Below, piece by piece: positions 24,201 through 34,926 of a stretch of 64,000 bases of DNA (position 1 is its first letter; each line of letters starts with the position of its first letter). The stretch is taken from positions 29,509,992-29,573,991 of the forward strand of contig CM077600.1 of assembly GCA_039654915.1 (NCBI GenBank), in the 5' to 3' direction. Below the pieces are notes generated by a model. The model ran no database searches. It was not told the origin of the DNA and was given only the letters and a program-made list of their open reading frames with translations. The position numbers and the translations under genes were made by a program. Source of the DNA: Aquilaria yunnanensis. Lineage: Eukaryota; Streptophyta; Magnoliopsida; Malvales; Thymelaeaceae.

Positions 24201-25974
24201 AATGGTTAAAGGAAAGGAACTGCAAATCTGCAGGTAAAACTGCAGAAAATCTGCAATTAACTGGTCTAGCAATTTAGAGTTGGTTTTTATGCAAATTAAC
24301 TTGAAGTGGCCTGAAATTTGGTAGGAACCTAGTATTGGATCAAAGAAACTTATAGGAAGTGGGAAAGCTGAATGTAGATTAGTGAGTAAAATGTTTGACA
24401 TGTCTGAAATGAACAGTAGCAGTAGTCCTAGAACTGCACATTTGATTTTTCTGCTGAAAATAATTTAAACTTGATTTTTCTAATTGAGCAACGTTATACT
24501 ACCTTACTAAAGTCCTAAGTAACTAACTACTTGCCATCAAAAGAGTTGAAGCTGCTGTAGAACCTGTATATGCTGAAAAAAAAATGACCAGAATTGGTTT
24601 TAGCATTGACCTTGGACAAGAGCTAGTTCAAGCATATTGAAGTTCTGGAACTTTACTAATATCTTCTATAATTTGAAAGTTTGATGGTTGGAAAGTTCAC
24701 AACAAATTATTCAATAAAAGTGAAATCTGTAACTAAGCAATGTGTGCTTCTGCTGCTAGCTTTCTAAACTTCATAGTTAGTATTAAAAAACATGGTATAA
24801 GCTGGTCTCCTGGTGCTAGGTTGATATGGCATGTAGAAACAGACTAAAAGGGACAATGTTTTCTGAGCAAAAAAAGAACAAAAAGAAACCATGAACACAT
24901 TCACAGGGTTTCCCATGTAAAAATAGTGCTGCGAGCAAAGGTTATTCCAGGCAATCACACTATGTTACTTCTAAGTGATACAATAAAGGGCCAGTATTCA
25001 TAAAATATGACCAAAGAAACTTGAACCCCCCCCCCCCCCCCCCCTAAAAAAAGTTTCTATGATGCAGACTATAGGCTTAGTAAGCAATTGTATTTAGCTC
25101 TCGGCAAAACAAGCCAAACAAAAACACCTCATAATAAGATCTCCCAACTTCATATACAAACCACCCCCCCCCCCCCCCCCTGCGGAGCCCTCCAGCAGAA
25201 GCCATGTTAAATTGAGCCGTCATACTTATTCTCCAGTATAAAGCCATGTTCCATAACCTCCCTCCACCAATCAAGGAATGCTATGATCACACCAAACTGA
25301 TAAACAGAAACATTTGAAGACAAGACTACAACAGAAGAAGGGAGAGGGCAAACCTGTTGGCTTAATGGCGCGACTGGAGTAACAACCTGCAAAATATCAC
25401 CACAAGAAATTGGGACACAAATCAGAAACGAAATTTTTGAAGTTAAACACGAATTCAAAAACCTAGTTCCGAAGATAACTAACCTGAGTTTTACCTAAAC
25501 GAGATTCGAGGTCAACCTCGTAATCCCTGTGCTTCAATGGTTTTCTTTGCACCGGAGGGCCTTTAGCTGCCACACAGGAAAAAGAAAAACACAAAACCCT
25601 TAGTTTCACTGAGTGGATTCAATTCCCAGTGTTTCATTGATCATATCAGATGCTTACATTTGGACTTAAACCGCCCCTCCGCTTCCTAAATTTCAAAAGT
25701 ATAATCCATAATCAGAATCATAGGACAACATAGTCACTTAATTCGAAAGAAATTTCTCAAGCAATTGTCTTACTGAATCAAACCTGTTTTTCACGCTCAC
25801 GAGCGCGCTGCAGATACTCTTCTCGGTCGAATTTTTTCCTGAAAGTATTATCGACTCCAAGTGCCTGTGGAAATACATAAAAATCGCCAAGTTGTACGGA
25901 AAATAATAAAATCACAATTGTGAAGGACAATAGTGTGGCAGGCGATGGGAGCTTACGTTGTTGCTAGCTGCCAT
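21225..25974 (-). CDS. SNU23: SNU23/ZMAT2-type zinc finger protein of the U4/U6.U5 tri-snRNP
   Basis: Spliceosomal protein that joins the B complex in yeast and human. Ten exons on the minus strand join in phase to 202 residues, close to the human length: 25957-25974, 25784-25864, 25658-25685, 25484-25566, 25354-25386, 22105-22183, 21937-21989, 21732-21792, 21505-21587 and 21225-21314. The order is N-terminal [34 protein letters not shown]; a U1/matrin-type C2H2 finger ([20 protein letters not shown]-x2-C-x12-H-x5-H); the highly conserved [18 protein letters not shown]; a charged coiled-coil rich in E, K and R; and the family C-terminus [16 protein letters not shown]. Intron 5 (22184-25353) is over 3 kb, against about 100-200 bp for most of the others, and is full of repeats. 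The gene appears intact. Confidence 0.95.
22234..22735. repeat. 260 bp tandem duplication inside intron 5 of the SNU23 gene
   Basis: Copy 1 from 22234 and copy 2 from 22494 share gtgtgtcacacaccctggtg, gattagtgattaatagaaat and caactacggtatgattgtaa with few differences. The copies adjoin. The repeat may be part of an old retroelement; I see no LTR ends or coding sequence that would prove it. Confidence 0.8.
25027..25180. repeat. Two poly-C tracts in intron 5
   Basis: Runs of uninterrupted C of about 17-19 bases lie at roughly 25027-25045 and 25163-25180. Long C homopolymers are uncommon in plant introns. Their exact lengths may be affected by sequencing error. Confidence 0.8.
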
Positions 25975-26189
25975 TGATGAAGACGAGTAAACTTGATCTT
26001 AACTTTCGATGGTGTATACCAGAAGAGAAGAAGAAACAGCTTGAATCGATATCGAAATTGAATGGCCAACTTTGTCCTAATTCCGATTCGAGAACTGGAG
26101 ACGAGGAAGACTGGAAGAGACGAAATTTCTTAGTAGGGTTGTCAACAGTATCTACCTTATAAAAAAGTTTGTGATGAAGTTAGCAACCA

Positions 26190-26261
26190 GGGCGTTTGGT
26201 CTAGTGGTATGATTCTCGCTTCGGGTGCGAGAGGTCCCGAGTTCGATTCTCGGAACGCCCC
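26190..26261 (+). tRNA. tRNA-Pro (anticodon CGG)
   Basis: A 72 bp tRNA gene. Acceptor stem GGGCGTT pairs with AACGCCC, followed by discriminator C. The A box region reads TTGGTCTAGTGG, the anticodon stem CTCGC/GCGAG encloses the loop TTCGGGT with anticodon CGG, and the T arm carries GAGTTCGATTCTC. No intron. A run of four T at 26295-26298 can serve as the Pol III terminator. It lies 215 bp upstream of the SNU23-like start codon, on the opposite strand. Confidence 0.97.
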
Positions 26262-29200
26262 AAATTATTAATGTTCCAACTGGCAAGGTTATTAATTTTA
26301 CAAAATTAAGTTCTTTTTTGCATTTCAAACACATGTATACCATATACATATAGGTACCATCAAGCTTAAGGGTAGTTCATGGCATTGAAGTTGTTAAAAG
26401 TCGTTTCTTAAAACCTATATCGACCATTGTCCTCGTTAGGCATGAATTTTAGTCGAGTTGTTAACCAATAACTAAACTTCTCTTGACCCTTATGAATAAA
26501 GTTTACAAAGTTTGTCCATTAATGTTTAATATTTTTTATCAAGTTGAGTTTTACATATTTGATATCCAAGATTATCTAAATTTTAATTGTTTTCATATTA
26601 AACATGAATAGTTATACATATCCATTATGCTAGCCCATAGTCACACTCACTCACTCTACTCGGACCTCAACTCGAGCTTCTTACATATGAGTGATACAAA
26701 TTTTGTTGGATCAAAGGTTATGCTTTGTGATTGGTTCCTTTCCAAGCCAAAAATTTTGGAACATATAATAAGGTGAAAGTGAATAGGTGGAAAAAGAAAA
26801 AGTTACCTAACATAATGCATCAAATAGGCTGTTATTAATGTGAGGTATTACTATCACAGTATGTATCTAGTGTTGGACAAAAGATAACTGATCCAAGCCC
26901 AAGACTAGTATTGTAAAGCCCTTGGTTGTGATATTATCATTATTTTGTGTTATTTCAAAACTTCAATTAATATTATAGTCACATTTTTAGATTTAAAAAT
27001 ATCTATTTTTTTACATTATTCAATAACTTCTTAAATCTTAATTTAAACAATTTAGTAATTAACTAAATCTTCTAGTTATGGGTAAGTATGAATTGTGTAT
27101 AACTGAAACCTAACCCTAACAACCTCTATTGGGTTGGTCTGGGTGAGTGACAAACTCGTCAGTTCTCAGGGTTGAACAGATTCGAAAGTATATATTTAAA
27201 TATATTATATGATTTATAATATTACACATTTACTCATACATTTATTTATTTAAAACTATATTATGAGAGTTATTTTATAATTTAAAGCATATGATAACTG
27301 TCTTCTTAATTAATTTTGTAACTTAATAAGCTACTCTTCTAAATTTTAGTACTAATTACATGTGTATTTAGACTTTGTTGTAGTGGTGAATTGAGCTAAA
27401 TATTTCTTAACTTGGTGAGTATTGATTAATCTTGTTATTTTCTACTATTTAATTGTTATTTTGGATAAAATTTTACTAGATTTTGCAATCGTCACAAATA
27501 TATTATGCAATCTAGAAGGAATTGAGAATCAGAACTAACAAAACTAGGCTGTGGTTCTGGTTCCTTTCAATTTTTGGTTTTCGGGTTAGATTAGCTGTGG
27601 TTCTGATTCCTTTCAATTTTTGGTTTTTGGGTTAGATTAGCTGTTTCTAAAACCATGGTTATTTCATTTTGGTTTAGTTCATGAAAAAAACAACTCATAT
27701 TCACATCTAGCTATAGTAATTTAAAGTTATTTAATATTATTTTACAGCTAATTGTTATTTAAAAATATTATTTTAAAAATTTAATAAAAAATTAATAATT
27801 TAAAATATCTATCAACCATAAAAATAATGAAACGATTGATAGAAAATTATCAAATAATTTAAATTTAAAATTTATTACCAAACAATGCAGAAAATGAAAA
27901 ATATAAATTTTCAAATATGAATAGTCTAATTGTCGTATCATGTGAATGGATTGGGAGCTCAGGAGTCGGGACATTGCTTTCTGCCGCACCAAGGCTTCGT
28001 CACTTCCCAAATGATTGATTTGTAATATTGGCTTAGTTCGAAAATGGACATTCAACTTTTACAAATGTACCTAATAGCCCACGAACTATTTCTTATGCTC
28101 ATCTATCTGTCTATCAAACTTTAATAATTATGTCTTTTAGGTCACCTAGCACATTAACTAAAACATTAGTAAAATTGTGGATCAAAAAAGTGTAACTTTT
28201 TAGAATCTAAAAATTCACAAAAAAAAAAAAATAGAGAAGTGGTAAAAAATCAATATTTTTCATTTTTTAATCTTAGTAAATGATTTGTTACAAATTTGTA
28301 CTACTCATCCTATGAAGTTGGAAAGTTTTGGGAAATTACATTTAGATTTATAATTTTATAAGCCCTTCACTTGAGGTATTCAATGACTTCATGGAGACAA
28401 ATTTAAAAAGTTTTGTTGAATAAGAGGACGGGCATATTCTTCAAAAGTTTGATAGATGGATCATCTTGAGATTCTTAAGAGACTTGTAAATCTAGAAATT
28501 TTGATTTCATGTACGTAGAATGTTGCAATAATAATCAATCTAGCTTCAAATATATATAAAAAAAAAATTACCGTATAGTTTGACGTTTAAGTTGTTACTA
28601 TAAGTTTGTTTGTCGTTGTAACACATAGTACGGAAGAATAAACTGCAACAATATTTTTTAAAAGTCTTAACTGAATCTCCCACAATCTAATTATCTTTTG
28701 CGGAGCTGATAATATACGGAGTTACCAGGCGTGGAGGGTTGAGTAAAAGTAAGACTGAAACACATGTCCTTGATTCCTGAACAATGATACTGTCCACTGT
28801 GAGAGTCACATCACAGCTTTTTCAGTGCTAAACCATGATTTGTGTAACTGGAAAATGCTAAAGCTGTAGAGTTCATAGTGGTGAAAATCTACAAGTGGAA
28901 ACTTAATTGAATTTCAAATACTTTCTTTGATGCATTTTGGACGTAATGTCTAGGTTTTGACACAAATATTAAAAAAGAAAAAAATGTAAATTTTTTTTAA
29001 CTTTTATACTTCATTTTCATACGTAAATCATGAAATATGGGAAAAGTGGATATTAAAATAATAATTTGAAAGGTAATACGGTAAAGGAGTTTACTAAGTA
29101 TGAAATATTGCAGCAATTTAGAATGACCCAAAATAAAATATGTTGCATCCTTCTTGAGACAGTTGGAGTATTTGGTTAAGAATATGCATTTGTCAATAAT

Positions 29201-29338
29201 TTTTAAAATAAAGTTACCAGTGACTATTTTAATATGGTGCTTATTTGTTTAACTTATATATCAATTGAAACTTTATATTTAAAGAAATTTAAAAGGTACT
29301 TTCTTCAACATTTTAAAAAAAATTATTATTTTTTCTTT
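26262..29338. other. Long AT-rich intergenic region
   Basis: No gene is supported over 3 kb. A 46 bp unit is tandemly duplicated at 27548-27643 (gctgtggttctg... with ttttggttttcgggttagat in copy 1). The remaining sequence is AT-rich with short ORFs of no recognisable family. Confidence 0.55.
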
Positions 29339-29594
29339 CACTACTAAAAAACAAGCATTTTCCAATAATCAAATGTCTAACAGCCAGATTGTTGAAAATT
29401 TTCAATGAAAAAAGCTGTTGGAAATTAGGGGGACTATTTTCCAACAGCCAACAGGTTGGAAATTTTCATCAACATTATTTTCAACGGCCTAGCTGTTGGA
29501 AAATTCAAAATTTTAGTTTCCAACACGTTGGCTATTGAAAATATATTTACACATATTTATAAAATATTTTACCTAAAAATATAAAAAAATAAAA

Positions 29595-29681
<87 letters not shown>

Positions 29682-30009
29682 GTGTGTGTGTGTGTGTGTG
29701 TGTCTAAATATAATTTTAGACATAATAATATAATAATCATTATTGTTGTTGTTGTTGTTGTTATTATTATTATTATTATTTATACATATACATGAACATA
29801 TTTATATATATCATATTTTCATACCAAGTTTCTATTAATTGGATTTAAATAAAAAAAAAGGGTAGTCTATATTGAAATTTAAGTAATAAATTGGAAACTC
29901 AGTAAAAAATAGTATATTAGAACAATAAAAAAGGGTGCTATTGAACTAATAAATTTTACAATTTTATAAGTCAAAGTAGTATTTTGGAAATATTTTATTA
30001 TAAATAATA

Positions 30010-30074
<65 letters not shown>

Positions 30075-31039
30075 GTATATTTATATTTATATTGATATTT
30101 AAATTTACATCATACACATACATGTCACACACACACACACACACACATATATTTGGGTTAGCTTCCTTGTTTTATTGGAGTGGGGGGATACCTTTATTTA
30201 TTTATTTATTTATTTATTTATTTTGAATTTGAACTCAATAACAACTAACCCTAGCCCATAAATACATATGATAACCTAGGCTATATATGCATCATAACCT
30301 AGCCCTCTCTGCCAGTCATCTCCTTTGCCTATCTCATCTCCCAGCCAAACTTGTTCATCTCTCTCGCCTCTCTCACCATCCCTCTGTTGTCCCTCATCAT
30401 TCGCCCTCGCTTCTTCACCTTCTCGTTCTATCGCCTGCCAACATCCTTCATCTCTTTGGTGTAGATCTAATTTTTCAAAATTTTGCTTTGTGTAAATTTG
30501 ATGATTATTGTTATGCGGCAAAATTGGTACATCTAATTTGAATTTTTGATGATTTTTTTAATTTATAAATATTTGTAATTTTTGAATTTTTGATGTGAAT
30601 CTTTTGTGAATATTTGTGAATCTGTTGAATTTTTTATGAATTTGTGAATATTTCAAATTTTTGTGAATTTAAGTAAAAATTTAATTTTTTTAAATATAAA
30701 ATACAAAACTTGTTTTTAGCAAACATATAATTTCAATAATATATAAAATATATTTTGTGGAGTTATTTATATCTTTTAAAAAAATATTTCCAACAACTAG
30801 ACCATTGAAAAACCAATCAACCGTTGAAAATTATTTTACAAGGTTAGGCTGTTGAAAATTTTAATGGCTCATATTCCAATAGCCAGACCATTAGAAATTC
30901 CAATGGGCAATTCTTTCAGCCGTTTGAAAATTTTTTCCAACATCTGATTTACCAACATGCCAATTTTTAACGGTCTTATGTTGAAAAACCAAAAGTTTCA
31001 ATGCAGGTCCTGTTGAAAATCTGCATTTTTTTAGTTGTG
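29339..31039. mobile_element. Non-autonomous CACTA (En/Spm) element
   Basis: The left end reads CACTACTAAAAAACAAGC at 29339 and the right end, reverse complemented, reads CACAACTAAAAAAATGCAG from 31039. Subterminal regions on both sides carry many short repeats of the TTCCAACAGC/GCTGTTGGAAA kind in both orientations, as expected for the transposase-binding zones of CACTA elements. Flanking triplets are TTT and TGT, a possible degraded 3 bp target duplication. No transposase is present. The 1.7 kb interior is dominated by microsatellites. Confidence 0.82.
29598..30221. repeat. Microsatellite cluster inside the CACTA element
   Basis: In order: (AT)n of about 40 units at 29598-29678, (TG)n at 29680-29703, (GTT)n then (ATT)n at about 29743-29780, (AT)n at about 30003-30041, (AAT)n at about 30043-30074, (CA)n at about 30127-30147 and (TTTA)n at about 30193-30222. 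Confidence 0.95.
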
Positions 31040-31300
31040 TGTTTTCTTTAATGAATGTCGAAAAAAATTGCATAAAAGTTTAGTTAATTTTAAAAAAACC
31101 ATTAAATTATTTTTAATAAATAAAATATTTAATTTCAAATAACATTAGTTCTAGACAAAAAAATCAATAAAATGAAAATAATTCAAATTATTCTAATGAA
31201 AAGATAAATAGAACCATAATTTGATAAATTTGAACAAAAACTACAGGACAAGATTTCATTAATAAAAGGAGTTACTGCTTAGTAGGAGAAAAGACACAAA

Positions 31301-32660
31301 GATACTTTTAGCCCTATAATTTTTTTAATTTTACCAAGTGAGTCCTTAAATTACTTGAGTTGTCAGACAAGTCCTATAACATTAAAACTATCACTTTGTT
31401 AGTTCTACAACTTGTTTGGCTGACAAAACTGTTGACTTGGCACTTAACACTGTTTATTTCAATTACTAAGCTGATACTTTGCAAACCTTAATTACTTATT
31501 GAACTTTTTTTTTTTTCAAAATTTATGGGTCATTTTAGTTTTTTTTTTCAAGAATAAACCTAACTCCCACCTCACAAAAAATGTGATTTATCTTGGGTTC
31601 TCTCATCCGCTATCGCCGGTTATCCTTGTCTTGGATTTCACTTCTCCACCACCTTCACATCTCCCTATTTTGTTGCACTTGTTTCCTTCTACTTACAGTT
31701 CACAATTTAGTTCTTAATCACTAACTTCTTGTTCCTTAGTCATCAGCCAGTGCCATCGACAACGCCGTTATGTTGCTTGCTCCCCCTCCTCTTACACATA
31801 AAAGCTTGCCAGCAACATCAATTAATTTTAGTCTTCCCAAATTAAACAAACCACTCATAAGTTATAACCTTGTCTATGACTTGCTTCAATCAATTTTCTG
31901 AAGACATCTTGATCCAAATCCATGGGAAATTGATTTCCTAATTCGAGTACACTTGCAAGAAAAACGTTCCCCCTCAATCATAGAAATTTTCCAACTTCAG
32001 TTTACAAGAAGCCTACTTTGGATCCTTGTCATGAAATGCATTTGCCAAGAATTCAAAACCTTCTTTCTCTAGCGGCCGAACTTGAGTTGAACAAATTTGG
32101 GCAAATGGATGAAATTTAGTGAATGGGTCTTCAATTTCCTTCTAGTCTCACAAGTGTAATTAATTTGAGAAATCTGGGGAAGATATTTTTGAAGTCTAAG
32201 GATAACATGATAGAGATAAATTTTTACTTTTGTTAATTTGCCAAATGGGTGGCGAGAAGATAAGGTTGTGGCTGAGCAGTCGATGGCAATAGAGAAGGTG
32301 TTACTACTGCTCATAGTGGGAAGGGGGATGAAGACATGAATGGGGTGGGTATGGTGTATGAAGCGATCCACAAGTATTGTCAGTATAGTCATTGAATGTA
32401 TTATCGAAATGAGTAAGAAAGTCAATAGCTAACTTTGACCCTCAAATTTTGAAAAAAGTTTCAAATAAATAATTGAAGCCCGAAGAGTGTCAGTTTAGTC
32501 ATCTAAATAAATAATGTTAAGTGCCATGTCAATTGTTCTGTAAACAATTTATAGGGCTGAGAAAGTTGACAGTTTTAATGTTATAGAACTCATTTGACAA
32601 ATTTAGTAGTTTCAGGACTCATTTAATAAAATTAAAAAAATTATAGCACTAAAAATTCTC
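31301..32660. mobile_element. Terminal-inverted-repeat transposon, probably Mutator-like
   Basis: The left arm starts gatacttttagccctataat at 31301; the reverse complement of the right end near 32660 starts gaatttttagtgctataatt. Both continue TTTTTTAATTTTA and share blocks such as GTCAACAGTTTT/AAAACTGTTGACTTGGCACTTAACA in opposite orientation, over roughly 200 bp. The interior (31590-32430) has richer, unrecognised sequence that may be captured host DNA. No target duplication could be identified. Confidence 0.65.
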
Positions 32661-32982
32661 TTTCTTCCGTACTTAGTACCTTAGATTCTTCTTTCTCTTC
32701 TTAAGAATAGATTGATTACAAATCTACAGAACATGTAAACGTATGAGACTTGGAAGGATTAGCGAAAGAAAGCTGGTGAAAAGTCTATTTCAAGAAATAA
32801 TTGGAGTGAAAAACGAAAAGGAATTTAGACGGGTCCCCATGATTTGATGTTGCAACGTATTCCTCAGAGGCTCAACTTTTTCAGTGTTCCTCCTCCCATA
32901 TCAAGATGTGACCTATCTTAATGCCTACCGCCTAGGCCTGGGACCTCCTCGGCCGACTGTTTGCGCATGGCCTTAATTCGTA
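32661..32982. other. Spacer
   Basis: Mixed sequence without a recognisable gene. Confidence 0.4.
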
Positions 32983-33420
32983 GGTTCAATTACAATTTAC
33001 CTTAGACATTTAGATAAATTTATATTTTATTTTTTATTATTTTAAAAATATATATTTTATCCCTTATTTTTTTAATACAGTTTGACAATAATTTTTAAAA
33101 TCTTAATTTAAACATTATAGAAATTATTTTCTAATAATTTTAATTTATATGATATTTTTTTTACAGTTAATAGACATTTTAAATTATCAATTTTTTCTGT
33201 AAATAGAAAACTGTATTTTTTAAATATCAATTAACTGTAAAAAAATAACATATATATTAAAATTACTTAAAGATAAGTAACATACAGTCTAAATCAAAAT
33301 TTCAAAAGTTGCTGTCAAGCTGTATTAAAAAGATAGAGGCAAAATGTATGTTTTTTAAACAATATAGGCAAAGTATAATTTCACACAAACCTCAAATTGG
33401 TAAATTGTAATTATCCCTTA
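32983..33420. mobile_element. AT-rich MITE, copy 1
   Basis: Imperfect inverted repeat: the left end has caattacaatttacc and the right end, reverse complemented, aaggataattacaatttacc-like sequence. Inner blocks cttaatttaaac, ttttaatttatat and cagttaatagacatttt recur inverted in the right half. The same family occurs at 34106-34555. Confidence 0.7.
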
Positions 33421-34105
33421 TTTGTAAATATTTGTACAAACTTTTATCTAAAATTTTAAGTGCTAAAATTTTTTAACTGTCAATTAAACTATATTATATA
33501 TGATTTTAGTAGTACCTTAATATAAATTTTTAATATATGTAGCGTTAGTTTGTAAACTCAAGTGGCCAATCTGCTAGTCAACTACAAGATTACTTGCTCA
33601 TCTTTCGATGTTTCTTTTTCAAAAATTTCCCTACAAATGTTGACGTATCAAGAAGAAACAGTAGATTCTGTAGGTCGAATTTTCTTGCATGAATTTTCTT
33701 ATAGTTGTTCGTTTCGATATTCAGTGCATCTTCCTGTTGAATTAGATCTGTTTGTTTGGAGACATTGCCCCGTGTGAACGATAGCTTTTCCGGAGCGTTT
33801 GAAGATTCAAGTCGGATTTCTAGATCTGAATTCAAGTTGGATTCTGTCGTGTGATCCGGAAGTTGATTTGATTTCTTGGTCCCATTTCCTGTATTGTTAC
33901 TTTTATCTGAATTCTGGTTATCGGTTAAAGAAGAAACAATACTACTGTTCTTGCGGGCCCCCCCAACATGTTTTAATTTGGTAATTCACAGTTAGCTATC
34001 TACTTTCGTTATCTGAAAACATGCACTTTCTCTTTTTTTTTTTCACATCATTCGCACATAATTTCAGTCCACTTGATTATTTTTTCAGTTAATAAATATT
34101 TAAAG
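33421..34105. other. Spacer with non-repetitive block
   Basis: Between 33560 and 33960 the sequence is of higher complexity and keeps an open frame of about 80 codons on the minus strand (33590-33835) with no family that I recognise. It may be a gene or element remnant. Confidence 0.35.
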
Positions 34106-34555
34106 GGATAATTACAATTTACCCCCTAAGATATAGATGAAATTACACTTTCCCCCCTCCTGTTTAAAAAATATACACTTTACCTCTGTCTTTTTAATAC
34201 AATCTAATAGTAACTTCTGAAATCTTAATTTAGACTTTATGGTTGTCATCTTCAAGCAATTTTAATATGTATAGTATTTTTTTTCATAATTAATTGACAT
34301 TTAAAAAAATATTATTTTAAAAATTGAAAAAAATAAAAAAAGAAAAATTTATAATTTAAAATATCTATTAACTGTAAAAAAATACCATACAGATTAAAAT
34401 TGCTAGAAAATTACTACCGTAATGTCTAAATTAAGATTTCAGAAACTACAATCGGACTGTATTAAAAAGATAGCAGACAAAGGTATACTTTTTAAACAGA
34501 AGGGGGCAAATTGTAATTTCACATAAATCTCAGGGGGTAAATTATAATCATCCCA
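34106..34555. mobile_element. AT-rich MITE, copy 2 (best preserved)
   Basis: The left end GGGATAATTACAATTTACCCCC and right end GGGGGTAAATTATAATCATCCC are clear inverted repeats, with inner inverted blocks as in copy 1 (cttaatttagac, cattaaaattgct, taatacaatctaa and so on). About 450 bp, no coding capacity. Flanks aatatttaaa and atattttaaa could be a diverged 9-10 bp target duplication. Confidence 0.8.
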
Positions 34556-34745
34556 TATTTTAAATTGTTAACTTTTTCTATATAAATGCAAAATAATATT
34601 TTTTTTAAATGTTAAATAACTATAAAAATATCATACAAATTAAAATTACTTTAGATGGCTTCTGTATAGTTTAAATTTAGATTTCAAAAGTTTTCTCAAA
34701 TATTACAAAAAATCATGGGATATTTGTGTGTTTTCAAACCTCAAG
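34556..34745. mobile_element. Right half of the same MITE family
   Basis: The order of blocks (taactataaaaatatcataca, ttaaaattactt, agtttaaatttagatttcaaaag, tattacaaaaa, tcaagaataact) matches the right half of the two preceding copies; the left half is absent or too diverged to see. Confidence 0.55.
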
Positions 34746-34926
34746 AATAACTAAAATATCAATTAAAGAAATAACCTTTTAATTTTCACGTAACTAGCAG
34801 AAAGGAAAGAAATAAACCATTTTGTTTGTCCATAATAGATGAACACTATATATTTTCAGAATTAAGAAAATTTTCATATTCAAACACCACCAAATCGTCT
34901 CATATTTGTATGATGCTAACATTGGA

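Noticed and set aside
22184..25353. A complete LTR retrotransposon in intron 5 of the SNU23-like gene
   Set aside because: No paired LTRs, primer-binding site or gag-pol similarity could be found; only a local 260 bp duplication is certain.
29598..29703. Origin or matrix attachment function for the AT-repeat block
   Set aside because: Simple repeats alone do not support such a claim; they lie inside a CACTA element.
32069..32425. 118-codon minus-strand frame as a gene
   Set aside because: It lies inside a TIR element, shows no known domain and no splice or promoter context.
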